A stretch of 64,000 nt of DNA from contig NC_065574.1 in NCBI RefSeq assembly GCF_937616625.2, positions 25,174,501 through 25,238,500 on the forward strand, read 5' to 3'. Position 1 is the stretch's first letter. Every line of letters begins with the position of its first letter. The notes under the pieces were generated by a model. That model was given only the letters and a program-made list of their open reading frames with translations, was not told where the DNA came from and ran no database searches. The stretch comes from Mercurialis annua (Eukaryota; Streptophyta; Magnoliopsida; Malpighiales; Euphorbiaceae). A program made the position numbers and the translations under genes. Shown here piece after piece: positions 23,611 to 35,524 of the stretch.

Positions 23611-25038
23611 TGGAATTAATTGGAGTTTAAACTCAGATTTTCTATTTGAAGAGCAGCCATCAAAATCATCATATCCTTCCTTTAAAAGCTTTTCATGTAA
23701 AAGCTTAAAATCACCATAACTTACTCGTTATTTGACGGAATTGGCGATTCTTGCGGCCACGGAATGAGAAGGAGGAGCTCTACTGATCCATACAAATTAA
23801 TCAAGGTAAAAATCACGACTTGGGGTTAGGGTTAGGAGCTGTAATTTTCGGGATTTGATGATAATGGTGGTGATGATGAATTTAAGCTTAGAATTGATGA
23901 TTTTGGCATATAATTGTTTGATAAAACTGAGTTTAAGTGATTGGTTTGAGGTGAGATGAGAGTTGTGAATTTGACATGTGTTGAAGGCTTAAGGGTTTGG
24001 TTAAAATGTTAAGTATAGGGCTGTTTTGATTGATTAAAACATTAAAAAAGTATGTTAGGAATTAGACGTTTTGAGTTTAAAACGTAAGTAGCGAAGTTAA
24101 CATTAGAAATGCGGTATGAAAATTTGAACAAATTAAATGGTTAAATGGAATGCTTTGGGACTGTTTTAAGTAATAAAAGTGTAAGGGATTTGGTGTTAAA
24201 GTTAAGCTAGAAGTATTTGAAACATTAAATACGTACTGCGTTCGAAACGGGTATAACTCGGTTTTCACATAAAATGAATTGAATATGGTTTTGGAGAATA
24301 AACGAATGAGTTAAGATTTTAGTGAATGAAAATGGATGGGTATATTGATGTTTATGGGCTGGATTGATTATTGTTAGAATAAGGTATTGTTAGGTTGGAA
24401 TCGTTGCGTAAAACATTAAGTCGCGCAGAGCAGTTCTATAGTTTTAGAACAGCCCAAAGTCTTAACTTCAGAGCCGAATTCCGACACATTCGGGTGCTAA
24501 TCTCAGTCCGAGACCTAAACAAAAGTTGTAGGCGACGTTTTGAAAATTAAGAATGTCAATTGTATTTTGGGGTCGGACCGTTTTAAGTAAACGGTTTCAA
24601 TAGCCGAAGTTGGCTAGAAACCTAATTTTGGATTAATTAATTATAAGTTAGATTGTGATTAATTCGAGATATTATCGAATTTGTGTAGACTTGATGAGGT
24701 GACTGCCAATAGAACCCGGAACTTACAGAACGCGACATCGCGTAGCTATTATCGAAGATTATGGATAGCAAGCGGTGAGTATATTTTACTCACTCTTATT
24801 ATCGTATTAAAAACTATTTATATATACTTATTATTAAATGCATCACATTAGTTATTTGAGTTGATTTGTTTGATTTGGATTGTTGGTATATGATTGAATT
24901 ATATTCAGCTTGTTTGTTTATGGATTGAACTACATTGTATTGGTTTGACTTGTTTGACATATGAAATGTATTACTTTGCTTATGACTTGTCGATTATTTG
25001 CGAATGTGAATTTGTATACGATCCGAAGAAACGAGCTA

Positions 25039-25057
25039 CCTATTGGGCGTCAATAGG
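25039..25057 (+). other. LTR hairpin CCTATTG-GGCGT-CAATAGG (element D)
   Basis: A perfect 7-bp stem identical to that of element B. The second copy is at 44444-44462 in the 3' LTR. Confidence 0.7.
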
Positions 25058-25197
25058 CCGTGTGATTACCGGTGTTTATAAGAGTCCAGATATTCGTACA
25101 TTGAATCGTTTGATATGAGCTCATTAAATGTTGATCATATTTATGATTATGATATGGAATATGTTTGGATATCGGAAAGGAGGATTATAATTTTGGC

Positions 25198-25377
25198 AGA
25201 TACGAGGTAACTCAGTCGAACTATCTCGGGACCCGTATCTGGTGGGTAACTCGGTCAAACTATCTCGGGACCCACAACTTGGGATTAAGCAGTGGCATGA
25301 GTAACTCGGTTGAACTATCTCAGGACTATGCCACGTGGTAGCGGTAACTCGGTCGAACTATCTCGGGACCGTACCAC
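25198..25377 (+). repeat. Element D 5' LTR conserved-core hairpin array, four units
   Basis: Cores TAACTC[GA]GT..ACTATCTC[GA]GGAC are enclosed by arms AGATACG/CGTATCT, GTGGG/CCCAC, GTGGCAT/ATGCCAC and GTGGTAgCGGT/ACCGtACCAC. The 3' LTR (44604-44744) has three units; the missing 47 bp runs from one core to the next. Confidence 0.8.
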
Positions 25378-26115
25378 TTGGATTAAAATGATTTGGTTCG
25401 AATACGATACATATTAGGAAAGGTTAAGGAGTTTAAGGCTAAGGTTTCGATCGGATCAAATACTTGTCTTAAATGAACTGTTGCAATTACTGTGATTGTA
25501 TATGTTGGAGTTGTTTGAAAATATGATTGTATATATATATTTTAAAAATGTTTTAAATGCGATGCTTATTTTGATAATATGGTAAGTAAAGTATAACTCA
25601 CTCAGATTAATAGCTGACCCCCAAATAGTGTATTTTTCAGGTACCTAGATTCTGGACGTGGTTAGAAGTCCGTCTTTGACCGGAAGTCAATGTTCCAATG
25701 TACAGTCCCGACTTCCATGACTGCTGCAGTAGTATGATGTCTGACCAGTGTCGTGGCCTAGTATAGTAGTAAAATTTTATAAGATTTATAGTTGCTGTTT
25801 GTTGTGTATATGTTGGTCTGGCTACGATAGTTATGCATTGTACCACGGAGGTAGATTCCCGTGATGTAACTTTGACACTAGTAGTATATGTCGGGTTAGT
25901 ACGTACAAGGTACGAAAACGATAGACCCGAGTAAGTTGTAATGTTTTACCAGTGTATATAAATGTGTCTTTGTTAACTGCTTCCGTTTGTAGGTCAAGTT
26001 TTATATGATAATTGCGAAAAAGGTTTAGTGAATTTCAGGCTTGCTACGGGTTTTGGAACTACAATTCCCATTCCCTAGCGCCGGTCGCGGCCCTCGATTT
26101 TGGGTCGTGACAAAG

Positions 26116-26128
26116 TTGCTATCAGAGC
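26116..26128 (+). promoter_or_regulatory. Element D primer-binding site
   Basis: TTGCTATCAGAGC follows the LTR after three bases. It matches the iMet site TTGGTATCAGAGC except for one G-to-C change. Confidence 0.75.
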
Positions 26129-26432
26129 AGTTGGTCCAGTTACCACTGCCAGTCTTTGAAAAGTGTTTGTTTGACCTTAAGTACCTAGGAACTACTGCAG
26201 CGTATAGAGTCTAGCCTTATTGATTATATGTGTCTGATTGAATTTGCTTGAAGCTATAGGCTGTCTATTGCCAAGTGGAACGCGTGTGTGTGAGATTGCT
26301 TAAGCGTTTAAGTGAATGTGATATGCTTAGATAGTTAGTCATGTTTTAAGTTAGATAGTGCATATCATATAGTAAATTATTGGATATTGTGGAAAAGTGT
26401 TTTGGGCAGTATCTCATGATTAAGAATTGTTC

Positions 26433-26998
26433 ATGTTCAGTATATCTGGGCCAAATGGAGCTCAGCTACATGTTATATCAGAAGAGGAGGAAGCGCCTCC
26501 TATTTATCAAAAATGGACTTCATGTAGATACTGACAGACCGTAGGATACGTCAGAACGAGTGCATATCAAACATTGAGGGATCTTTTGTAACCCGAGGTA
26601 GGACCATTTTCTTGGAGATGGAAATTAGTGAGAAAAGTCAGGAAGACCTATCCAAAGAGGAACCATCAGAAGAGGTGAACCATCAGTACATTAGGAGTTT
26701 AGGACCCGACTTTGTTGAACTATACAACGATGCACCTAAGCATTTTGGATCGTTAGCCGCTAGAGCTCGTCAGATAGCCGATAATCATGAGTGGAATGAC
26801 GATTCCATTCCACCTTTCTTCTTTCGACGTGAGAGACTGGCATTCCCGTTTCGTAGGAGTACTACTCCTATTATTTGGCATAACCAAGCAATTTTGCACA
26901 GAGGTAGAGGCAGTGCTAGACGCGCTAGAGGAGGCAGATGTGGCATTATGACCCGAGAAAGGTGTGAGTCCAGTCAGACGCCCTCAAGTACGAAATGA
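26433..26998 (+). pseudogene. Broken gag-like gene of element D
   Basis: A first short frame starts MFSISGPNGAQLHV (26433) and stops after about 34 codons. A later frame (26612-26998) contains NHQYIRSLGPDFVELYND and LAARARQIADNHE, which align with the end of the capsid domain in element C Gag (HYIRGLGSEFLPL) and in element G (RYVKGLGPEFEEL). An Arg/Gly-rich patch (HRGRGSARRARGGR) follows, but no zinc knuckle is visible. The start resembles that of the element G protein (MFGPSRAHTHV). The family is a diverged Gag carried by elements without pol; here stops break it. Confidence 0.6.
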
Positions 26999-27501
26999 TT
27001 TCTATGCTTACGTGCCAAATGTGTTTATATGATTGAGATGTTTGTATTATTTTGTTTATAATGTGGTCGATTGATATGGCATGCATTGATAAAATTTTGT
27101 ATTGTTAGGATAATGCCTATAGAGATAGATTAAGAAACCCGCGCATATAGGCTTTATACTATACATAGTTGCTAGTATAGAAATTGAACAAAGAATGCAT
27201 AAAATACATAACATACAAATATATATGGCGTGAAACGTAATCCCCTATATTATGTTTCTATTACCACAAGGATGGTAAACGATATCAAAGAAAGGATGCT
27301 ATGAAAGATTGACACATGAGCCTAAAGGCTACGTGAGATCAGAATATTATCGAGATGGTGAACTATAGAGATGGATGAGTATTAAAGGATGTGGAACGGG
27401 ATATTCGTTTAGCAATGCTAGCCAAGAATAGCATTGGCTATAAAACACTTGGATAAGTGTTCATGGATAACGAAACTTCCAATATTAAAATCATAATAAA
27501 C
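26999..27501 (+). other. Element D interior, proximal non-coding part
   Basis: No coding homology seen. It ends at the TAAAC target (27497-27501) where solo LTR E is inserted; the interior resumes after 39623. Confidence 0.55.
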
Positions 27502-28470
27502 TGTAATACCCCAAAATATTAAATTATCTAATTGGACCACGTGTCCAGTCTGGATTTGCTAGAGTGGCAAAATCGGAAAGTTTTCCGATAAATAAGTTTT
27601 AATAGGTCGGTTTTGGAAAGGATTATATGCGAGAAATTTAATAATATATTTCAATTCTAAAGACAGAATTGGAATTGAAAAGAAAAATGTTAAGAAAGTC
27701 GCAAAATAAAGTACAAGGACTAAAATGGTAATTTAGCCATATAAATTCCGAAGTAAAAATTATTTCGCCAAGGTCCACAAAATATTTTATAGTATATGTG
27801 GTAAAAGTTTCGGGTCAATCGGAGACCTTTTAAAATTTGGACGCGGATGCCTTTGGGCTAAATTGCAACTTTTGAGAAGTTTAAGAGCTAAAGTGTAAAT
27901 TAGCCAATTAAGCCTCGAGAATAGCAATTAAAGGATTATTGACGGAAAATAATAATATTGGGTTAGTATTATTTATTGGAATATAAATAATACGTATGAA
28001 AGTGAGTTAAAAGGATAATTTAGCTATTTGGTTAAAATAAAAAGTTTAAAAGAGAAATGGTTTAAGTTAAAGAAGTGAGGGATCAAAAGGGCAAATTTGC
28101 CAAAACATATAAACATTTCCTTAGGCATAAGGAAAGGAAAAGAAAGGAACAGATAGTTCCAGAGAAAAAAGAGAGAAAGCGAGGAAAAATGACGATCCGT
28201 CGCCGCTTCACCGTTTCTCGTCCGTTTCCGACGTTTAATAGCTCGAATTGATCGTATTCCAGAGGCGAATCACGGTAAGCTTGTCGTTTTACCATTTAAA
28301 CGGATATATTTTAAGTTATATCGATTCAAAGTTTTAGGTCACGAAACGATTATATCGTTTTAATCGATATTAGAATTGGATTATAGTGTTTTGAGCTTAG
28401 ATTAAGCGTTTCGGATGTGTTTGGAGCGTTTTTACGCTAGTAGCACGTCGGAATGGCCGTGGACGAATCC

Positions 28471-28611
28471 TACGCGGGCGCGTAACTAAGTTACGCGGGC
28501 GCGTAACTATGTTACGCGGGCGCGTAACTATGTTACGCGGGCGCGTAACAAACTTGCGCGGGCGCACAAGTACTTTGCGCGGGCGCGCAACAAGACTATG
28601 CGGGCGCATAG
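28471..28611 (+). other. Element E palindrome array, seven units
   Basis: Units share a central GG but have different arms: TACGCG/CGCGTA, three of GTTACGCG/CGCGTAAC (28490, 28511, 28532), CTTGCGCG/CGCACAAG with one mismatch (28553-28570), TTGCGCG/CGCGCAA (28575-28590) and CTATGCG/CGCATAG (28596-28611). Both arms change together from unit to unit. A GCACGTCGG motif precedes the array at 28443. Confidence 0.85.
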
Positions 28612-29422
28612 TTTATGTGAAGCACCTATAAGGTTATTTCCGCCCGCTATGACCTCGTTTTCCGACTTTAAGAGTGTCGGACATTAAAAAAGAAACATGA
28701 GCCCCAAAAAACGAGAAATTTGGATATCGAACATGACGTGTTCGATTAGGATATCGAGGTATAAGAAACATATAATTGGAACTCGATTAACACAGATATA
28801 ACAAATATCTCGACTAAGTATTAGAACACGATCTAAGTTAAGAGTCGTATTTGGAATACGATCGTGTTAACTTAAGTTTATAACTTAGGGGTTTAGTACT
28901 AAGCCTACGTTTATGGATTAAACGTACAGGTAACCCGACTAAATAACTGACGTACCGGCAAGCTACTTGTAATACCCCAAAATAATTAATTAGCTAATTG
29001 GAAAACGTGTCCAGTCTGGATTCGCCAGGGTGGCGTTATCATGAAGTTTTCAGATAAAATTTAGATAAATAAATTTTAGTAGGTCGGTTTCAGGAAATTA
29101 AGTATGAGGAAATTACGGTTATATTTCAATTCTAAAGTTAGAATTGGAATTAAAAGGAAAAATGTCAAGTAAAGCCCAAAATAGAGTACAGGGACCAAAG
29201 TGGTAATTTAGCCACTTTGTGTCGGAAATGGAAATATTGGATTTTGACGGGAAAGTGTTAATATCGAGTTTCGTATTATTTATTGGATATAAATAATACG
29301 TATAAGTTATAATAAAAGAATTTATTGATTTAGTTATGGACTAAATCGTACAAAAGAAAAGTTTAAAGGATAAAGGATAGTAAACAAAAAGAGCAAGGAC
29401 CAAAGTGAGCATTTAACCTTAA

Positions 29423-29430
29423 TATATAAG
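29423..29430 (+). promoter_or_regulatory. Candidate TATA box of element F 5' LTR
   Basis: TATATAAG about 455 bp into the LTR, followed by a purine-rich leader. The copy in the 3' LTR is at 35980-35987. It suggests transcription starts near 29455-29460. Confidence 0.45.
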
Positions 29431-29765
29431 GATTGAAATATGAAGAAAGGAGAATCAGAAGGGTGATCTCCAGAAGCTTCAAACGCCGATTACCGTCGTT
29501 TCGCCGCCGTTTCGCCGTTCGACGTCCGATTCAAGCGATTTTCGCGGCGATTTCTTGAGAATCGAATCCTCTATCGATCCTAAGCTTCGTTTCAAGGTAA
29601 ATCTTCAAGAAATTTGGTTAAAAATCGAATATATAATACTGTTTTTAGTGAGATTGAGTTTTAGGATTGAATTCGACGTTTTTGAAGTTATTATAGCATT
29701 TTAATGAAAACCGAGATGCGGGTTTTGTATAGTTGAATGTATAGCACGTCGGGATGGCTGAAAAG

Positions 29766-29887
29766 CCCCGGAAAATGACTTTCCGGGGGCTGTTAAGGGT
29801 GTGCGTTCGCACACATTGAGTGTGCGTTCGCACACTCCTTAAAAATTAGGGTGTGCGTTCGCACACCTACTGTGTGCGTTCGCACAC
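29766..29887 (+). other. Element F hairpin and palindrome array
   Basis: CCCCGGAAA-atgac-TTTCCGGGG (29766-29788) is followed by four palindromes with centre TT: GTGTGCG/CGCACAC (29799-29814), GAGTGTGCG/CGCACACTC (29818-29837), GGTGTGCG/CGCACACC (29850-29867) and GTGTGCG/CGCACAC (29872-29887). In the 3' LTR (36356-36444) the last unit has one base changed in the right arm. GCACGTCGGG precedes the block at 29751. Confidence 0.85.
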
Positions 29888-30649
29888 TACCCAAAACATG
29901 CCAGATTCAAAATCCCAACGGTCAGTTTATAGATTTTCCTCTTAGGAACGCCTCTGTCAAATTTCATCTCGATCCAACGGTTCAATTGGGAGAGAACGTC
30001 GTTTTACTAAACAGTGTCAGTGTGCAGGCAGCACCTGCGCATTGTCCTGAACACTACTTGAAACTTCATCGGAATGAAAGTAAACCCTAAAGTTTGAAAT
30101 TATCATTCGTATAGGAATGCGATTAAGAGATATAACAAGTATCTCGACTAAGTATTAGAACATGATCAAAGTTAAAAGACGTATTTAGTATAAGATCATG
30201 ATAACCTAAGGTTACAACTTAGGATTTCGGTACTAAGTTTACGTTTATGAATTAAACGTACAGGTAATTTGGATAAGTAATGGATGTACCGACGAGCTAC
30301 CAGGCCGACGAGCTGGAATAGCTACAAGATCAGACAATGCATAGAACCTGTGTGATAGATTGGTAGCATTGCGGTAGATTGGATATCAGTCACTGTGAGT
30401 ACATTTTAATTACTCGTTAATATTCATAAAGTCGCGTATTTTTATATACGGACGACTATATGAATACTTATATGTTTAATAGTATGTTTAAAAAAAGTAC
30501 ATGTATGTATGTTTTGAAAATGATTACTTTCCGTACTGCGTTATTTTAAGAATAACATAAATAGATGAAAAGAACATATATGTTTAACATACTGGGAAAG
30601 GGGTTAAGCAGTATACAAGTATCGAACCAAATATGCACGAGAAAAGTGT

Positions 30650-30716
30650 AGTACATTCCCATATGTACTATTATTCATATGTTTACAAAGAAATATAGTA
30701 CGTTCCCATACGTACT
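30650..30716 (+). other. Two element F hairpins with loop TCCCAT
   Basis: AGTACAT-TCCCAT-ATGTACT (30650-30669) and AGTACGT-TCCCAT-ACGTACT (30697-30716). The two stems differ by one compensated base pair, with the loop kept. Element H has both forms with loop TCCTAT (62761-62780 and 62808-62827 on the minus strand). Confidence 0.75.
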
Positions 30717-31036
30717 TTTAATTATAACGAATACCATACGTGCGTGTGTTATAGATGTATGATTGTAGATTGCAATGTGCATGTCATGGTCCATAAAGGA
30801 TCAATATAACATAACAGAAAATATATAATTAAATAATAAACGTAAAACGAGAATTTGTACGATGGTACAACTAAATATAAGAACTGAGATACAAGGTTGA
30901 TCTCGGTAGAGGTATTCCGAGACCTGAATCTACCCATTCTTGATAATAATCCTCGAGACTCATATAAAGATAAAATCAAGTATTTATATATCGAGAATCA
31001 ATATGAAACAAGAGCAATAATTAGAATATGAGATAA

Positions 31037-31230
31037 GACACATCTGTTGGCGTGGCTATCGATGTCAGATGATTAAAGACACATCGGTTGGCTTGGCTAT
31101 CGATGTCAGATATGTAAAACACATCGGTTGGCTTTGCTATCGATGTCAGATATGCATAACACATCGGTTGGCTTTGCTATCGATGTCAGACAGATGAAAC
31201 ACATCGGTTGGCTTTGCTATCGATGTCAGG
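31037..31230 (+). repeat. Element F five-unit repeat (ACATCGGTTGGC..CTATCGATGTC)
   Basis: Five units of about 39 bp, each ACATCG-GTTGGCTTTGCTAT-CGATGT with small variants, so each can form a 6-bp stem. Spacers of 12-15 bp vary. The 3' LTR copy is at 37594-37787. CGGTTG..CTATC within the loop also occurs in the core of the B, D and H arrays (CGGTTGAACTATC), suggesting common origin. Confidence 0.8.
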
Positions 31231-31898
31231 AAAATGAAGTTAGAGAAGCTTAATAAGAAGAATAAAGACAATCAAAACTATAACAGTAAACAAAACATGT
31301 CAAGCATGTACGCAATATAAATGTACATGAGACATAAGAACGAGGCAAGGATATCAAGTACGTCTATAACATAAACGCTTAGTTTATGACACGTACATGG
31401 CCTCTGGTAGTATGAACGAACATACGAAGTATGTTTGGGAGTAAGATCGTGTGAAGTATAATTCAAAAAGAATATTTTCTACATAAAGAGGTTTTTAAAC
31501 GTTTTCACCCTTTATGCAATATTACTTGTAATTATGTGTATTCACTCAGTTTTATACTGACCCCGTTGTTATTTCAAATTTTTACAGGTTGAGTTAGGTA
31601 CGAGAACAAAGCTTCCGAAGTTTTAATTCTCGGAAGTAGTACGAGTCATGAGACCAGGTTCTCATTCTAGCAAGTCCGCAGTAGTTTAGAGTAGACAGAC
31701 TCTATTTTGTAAAACGCTTTAACTCTGATGTATATTTCAAACAGGGGTTGTGCGTATTTTGATATTATTATCATATATGAAATATGATTTGATTTGCGAA
31801 AAATTTATATGTATTTTCAGGCTTGCTACGGGTTTTGGAGCTACCACTCCCATTCCCTAGCGCCGGTCGCGGCTCAATAATTTGGGTCGTGACAAAGT

Positions 31899-31910
31899 TG
31901 GTATCAGAGC
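31899..31910 (+). promoter_or_regulatory. Element F primer-binding site (tRNA-iMet type)
   Basis: TGGTATCAGAGC, four bases after the LTR, unmutated. Confidence 0.85.
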
Positions 31911-32737
31911 AATGGTTTAGTATTCCTAGGCCATTGTTCTTTTGTGATTGGAGTTTAGGGAAGAGTCAGTCAGTACCTAGGCATTACTGCGGATTATAGG
32001 GATTTCCAGTCATGTCTTTTGAATGTTATCATCGATTTCATCGGTTTTTCAAACGTTTTATAAAAACGTCCTTCCTTATATGTGCTAATAGGAGTCAAGT
32101 TAGATGTGTGCGCGAGCACAATATATGTTTGTGTTTACTCGAATAAGCAGTATGCTTTCGAGTATCTATAGTCTGCGAAGAGTTATATACTCTCGAGACT
32201 CATATTATAAGAATATCATCAATAATGATGATGAGATTGAAATGATCAGCTGTTATATGATTGATAAGATAAGTTGTGTATTGTTTTGCAAAACGCGAAC
32301 ACTCAGGAGGGTGATATGCTCACAGGTACGTAAACCTGTAATTAGTAATACGATATATGAAACGTATGCGTATTTGTGATTGATTGCTGTGAATAGGATT
32401 GTGCCTTATGATTGAATGCTGTTGGTTTTTGTTGAGTCTATGATAGGCGAAATGATTACAAGATTTAAGATATGCAATTTAGCCAAAGAAAATTTAAGGG
32501 ACACTGATTTTCTTTGGATTTGATCAACATAGAATGTTTATAGACATGCGTAGCATAGGAATGGAACACGTATGTATGACTATATGTTCTTAATGTTCCA
32601 CTACGTCTACAAAGAGCGGAATACTCTCAAAACTATCAAGTTTGTGACGTGGCCAAGTTAGGCCAAAAGGAACTTGTTTGTGATGATTTGTTTATGTTAT
32701 GTTTTAAGGGATACATCGAGGGTTCTATACGAATAGA
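31911..32737 (+). other. Element F 5' leader before gag
   Basis: About 830 bp between primer site and gag start. No gene recognised; the frame at 32104-32379 has no motif. The region would be expected to hold packaging signals. Confidence 0.5.
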
Positions 32738-33871
32738 ATGGCTGAGCAAAGAGCTATACAAGCGCGTGCAGTCGCACAACTCGTAAACGAGGCCCGCGAA
32801 GAGGCCAGAGGTAATACGGGCGAATATGACCCGGCCCAATTGGCAGGTAGGGGCCGTGGACGGGGCAGAGATCAAGAGGAACCTGGAGTAGGCCAAGCCG
32901 GGAACGTGCAGGCACCAGGAGTGCCGCAACCACCTAATGTCGATGTCAATCGACTGGCCGCAGAAGTAACTGATATGCGGAATTGTATGTTAATGATGGG
33001 GCAGTTGATACAACGACAGTATCAACGCGAAGAGAGAAATACAGATAGAGATTTGTTATTGGCTTATACGAAGTTAAACTTAAAAAAGTTTGACGGATCA
33101 AGTGATGCACTCGATTTCCTAGAAGAAGTTGAGCAGAATGCTCGTAGACTCCAAGCAGATGAAAGACAAACAATAATATTGACGGAGATGTCATTGAAAG
33201 GTTCAGCCATGGATTGGTTTCGACAAGTAATCAGACCGATAATGGGTCAAATAACATGGGCAGAGTTTGTGACCCGATTCAAAGAATTCTTCCTACCATT
33301 TGCTGTGGTTGAAGGCAATAGAGACAAGTTATTATCGTTATCTCGAGGAGATGGATCGGTTCACGATTATGTCGCTGAGTTTAATCGACTGAGCAGATTT
33401 GCTCCAGATTTAATGATAGATAGGGTCCAAGTTAATACAAGATTCGTGAATGGATTAGGATCTCAATTTATAGGATTATTGAGTCATACTGATAAAGAAT
33501 TTGTTCAGCTTGTGGATAGTGCGAAACAAATGGAACGGGCACTTATCCATTTCAACGAAATCCCTGATCCTTCACGCTCAAATCAGACAAGAAGTGAACG
33601 TTTGAATTACGGACATCAAACGTCTAGTCAAGTGAGAGAAGAAACTGAACGACGACATGGCCGGACTCATAAGAAGGGCAGACAAGGAAAAGCAGCCAAA
33701 AGGGCTAGAACCATTAGTCTGAAGTCTGAACAAGGAAGTTCAAGCTTTACAAACCCCATATGTCCACAATGTGGCAGAAGACACTTAGGTGTCTGTCAGG
33801 CTGCAAGGGATGTATGCTTTAAGTGTGGACAACAAGGTCACTACGAGAACGAATGCCCTCTTTCCATGTAA
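32738..33871 (+). CDS. gag: Intact Gag of element F, 377 aa, sole protein of the element
   Basis: The polyprotein would form the virus-like particle and bind RNA. It starts MAEQRAIQARAVAQL at an ATG in good context (AGAATGG). An RG-rich patch (GRGRGRGRD) covers about residues 37-45. The capsid homology runs about 108-265, with TKLNLKKFDGSSDALDFLEE, SLKGSAMDWFRQ, WAEFVTRFKEFFLP and RFVNGLGSQFIGLL. A CPQCGRRHLGVC motif precedes a canonical CX2CX4HX4C knuckle, CFKCGQQGHYENEC, near residues 359-372. It ends PLSM, then TAA. The protein is alignable with element C Gag throughout but clearly diverged. An undamaged frame where pol is absent suggests the protein itself has been maintained. Confidence 0.88.
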   Translation: MAEQRAIQARAVAQLVNEAREEARGNTGEYDPAQLAGRGRGRGRDQEEPGVGQAGNVQAPGVPQPPNVDVNRLAAEVTDMRNCMLMMGQLIQRQYQREERNTDRDLLLAYTKLNLKKFDGSSDALDFLEEVEQNARRLQADERQTIILTEMSLKGSAMDWFRQVIRPIMGQITWAEFVTRFKEFFLPFAVVEGNRDKLLSLSRGDGSVHDYVAEFNRLSRFAPDLMIDRVQVNTRFVNGLGSQFIGLLSHTDKEFVQLVDSAKQMERALIHFNEIPDPSRSNQTRSERLNYGHQTSSQVREETERRHGRTHKKGRQGKAAKRARTISLKSEQGSSSFTNPICPQCGRRHLGVCQAARDVCFKCGQQGHYENECPLSM

Positions 33872-35489
33872 CAGAATACCATGAATCATGTGAAATGCCC
33901 AACAATTTTGTCTCTTCAATGATGTTTGGTTAAAAATTACAAGATAGACCACATAGTAGCTGTGGAAGTTATGGAATTCAAACACAAGAAACTCAATAAT
34001 GATTGGACCTCTTGAGCTAATCTAGTTCAAAGGAGAACGTTTAGGACGTGAGTTTAGCACGACGCCTGAAACAGACGAATATGGTTACATCTTTTCGTAT
34101 GTAATAGGTATGTTTAGTTTGTGAGTGACAGAGCGTTAATCGCTATAAATAAAAAGTTTGTACAGAGTCTTATGTCGATAGAAACTTACGTAAATTTTGT
34201 TTTGTGAAAAGAAATGTATTTGATGAAATAAAATGTTTTGAAAAGACATAATTATGCCCGGACACGAATCATAAAAACATTGCATTGACATGAATAGAAT
34301 TGCATCACTACATCCCTATTGCATTCACTAATAGGACATACGTCATATATATTGTGTATGTCTGAAAATGAAAAAGAGGAGTGTCATTGCAACTCTTGTG
34401 ATGAGAGAAGTCATCACACCGGCGCACAATTATGACATGATTTGAAAATGAAAAGTATCGTGATTTTAAACGAATGAGTTTTCAAACGTAAGTACGCTCA
34501 GACAATGACTCTGTACCTAGAGGCATAGAACAAGACTGATCATCTTGTTAGGCCTACATAAGAATATACGTGTATAGAATAACGAATAGTGTATCGTGAA
34601 GCGAGAGGTGTCTAGATTTGAATTGCAAATCCTTAAAGCAGTCTTGTATGTAGAATACACGTACAATGGCGTTACTTTACACATTTGTAAAGTGATAGCG
34701 ACCATGTATAATAAGCTAAGAGCTAGTGTACCTCTAGAATGAGAAAATCGAACATAGAAGTTACATACGTCAGGGGATATGAACCCTACGAACAAACAAA
34801 CCTTGTTCAAAAAGGTCGAATAAAGAGAATTGATTCATAATGATTATGAATCAAGCAGTAGTAAGAGGGTTAAGGATTGTTAGCATAGGAAGTTACTCGA
34901 TAAGTATATCGAGATACTGTCACCGAGAAATAGTAATAGATAAGAGACCGAGTGAACCTAACTGTAAAGTCAACAGTTAGTGAATGATTAATCAGAGTAT
35001 CGCAGCGGAAGTGTGGAAGGAAAAGAATGATAGGTTATGAACAAGGATGTGTTAAGGAATATAAATAAGATATTATCGTAAACGGTCGACGAAAGAGAAT
35101 TGATTCATAATAAATATGAATCAAGTATTAAGTAGTAAAAGAAGGAACTTATATATAATAAGTAGAATAACGAGACAAGAGAAGATGGTGGGTAATGAGA
35201 CTACGTAGATAGTGAAACACGTATAATTTGAGTGTCCATATCACTCAATAAGGAATGATGATAGAAGTAAACGATGTTGGAAAACAAGATCAAGTCGTGA
35301 CAACGACCAAATAAAGAAGAGTAATGGATTGTCTAAACGAGGGAGCCTGGTGACGAAGATTATCGTCCCTAATGATAAAGTATATATGTGAGTACAACTG
35401 AACTCACTATCGAGGAAGATCAAAAAGGTAAACTATTATGGCAGTTTGTAAGAATACGATTAAACAAGGTATTTAAGGAAGGTATATGA
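33872..35489 (+). other. Element F post-gag non-coding interior
   Basis: 1.6 kb without pol homology or long frames. Contains the hairpin TGTGATGA-GAGAAG-TCATCACA (34397-34418) and two copies of a larger palindrome: TTGATTCATAAT-G-ATTATGAATCAA (34830-34854) and TTGATTCATA-ataaa-TATGAATCAA (35100-35124). Parts align with the interiors of D (around 39730-39920) and B (around 51640-51830). Confidence 0.6.
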
Positions 35490-35524
35490 AAATTCGAGGA
35501 CGAATTTTTATAAGGGGGGAAGAA
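35490..35524 (+). promoter_or_regulatory. Element F pre-LTR hairpin and polypurine tract
   Basis: AAATTCG-AGGA-CGAATTT (35490-35507), then AAGGGGGGAAGAA (35512-35524) directly before the 3' LTR. Confidence 0.8.

Larger units (their letters stand above)
22992..26112 (+). repeat. Element D 5' LTR
   Basis: 3,121 bp. Contains a stretch GGGAATAATATTATTTATTT..AAATAAATAATACGG that can fold (23450-23485), a TATA-like box at 23604, the GGCGT hairpin at 25039, a four-unit core array at 25198-25377 and the shared terminal block 'ggcttgctacgggttttgg..cctagcgccggtcgcgg'. Confidence 0.9.
28968..31894 (+). repeat. Element F 5' LTR
   Basis: 2,927 bp, TGTAATACCCC to GGGTCGTGACA. It contains a fold-back 'CGTATTATTTATTggat..ATAAATAATACG' (29264-29293), a TATA box at 29423, a hairpin plus palindrome array at 29766-29887, TCCCAT-loop hairpins at 30650-30716 and a five-unit array at 31037-31230. 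Confidence 0.92.

Noticed and set aside
25637..25846. 69-codon minus-strand frame with an identical twin at 45004-45213
   Set aside because: Conserved only because it lies in both LTRs of element D; no domain or start context.
28397..28609. Minus-strand frame with repeated RPRNIVTRPRN units
   Set aside because: It is simply the translation of the element E palindrome array.
29645..30979. Frames repeated exactly at 36202-37536
   Set aside because: These are the two LTRs of element F.
31037..31230. Regular short repeats with spacers, CRISPR-like at first sight
   Set aside because: Present identically in both LTRs of a plant retrotransposon, with short irregular spacers and no cas genes.
32104..32379. 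91-codon frame in the element F leader
   Set aside because: No homology; it lies where a non-coding leader is expected.
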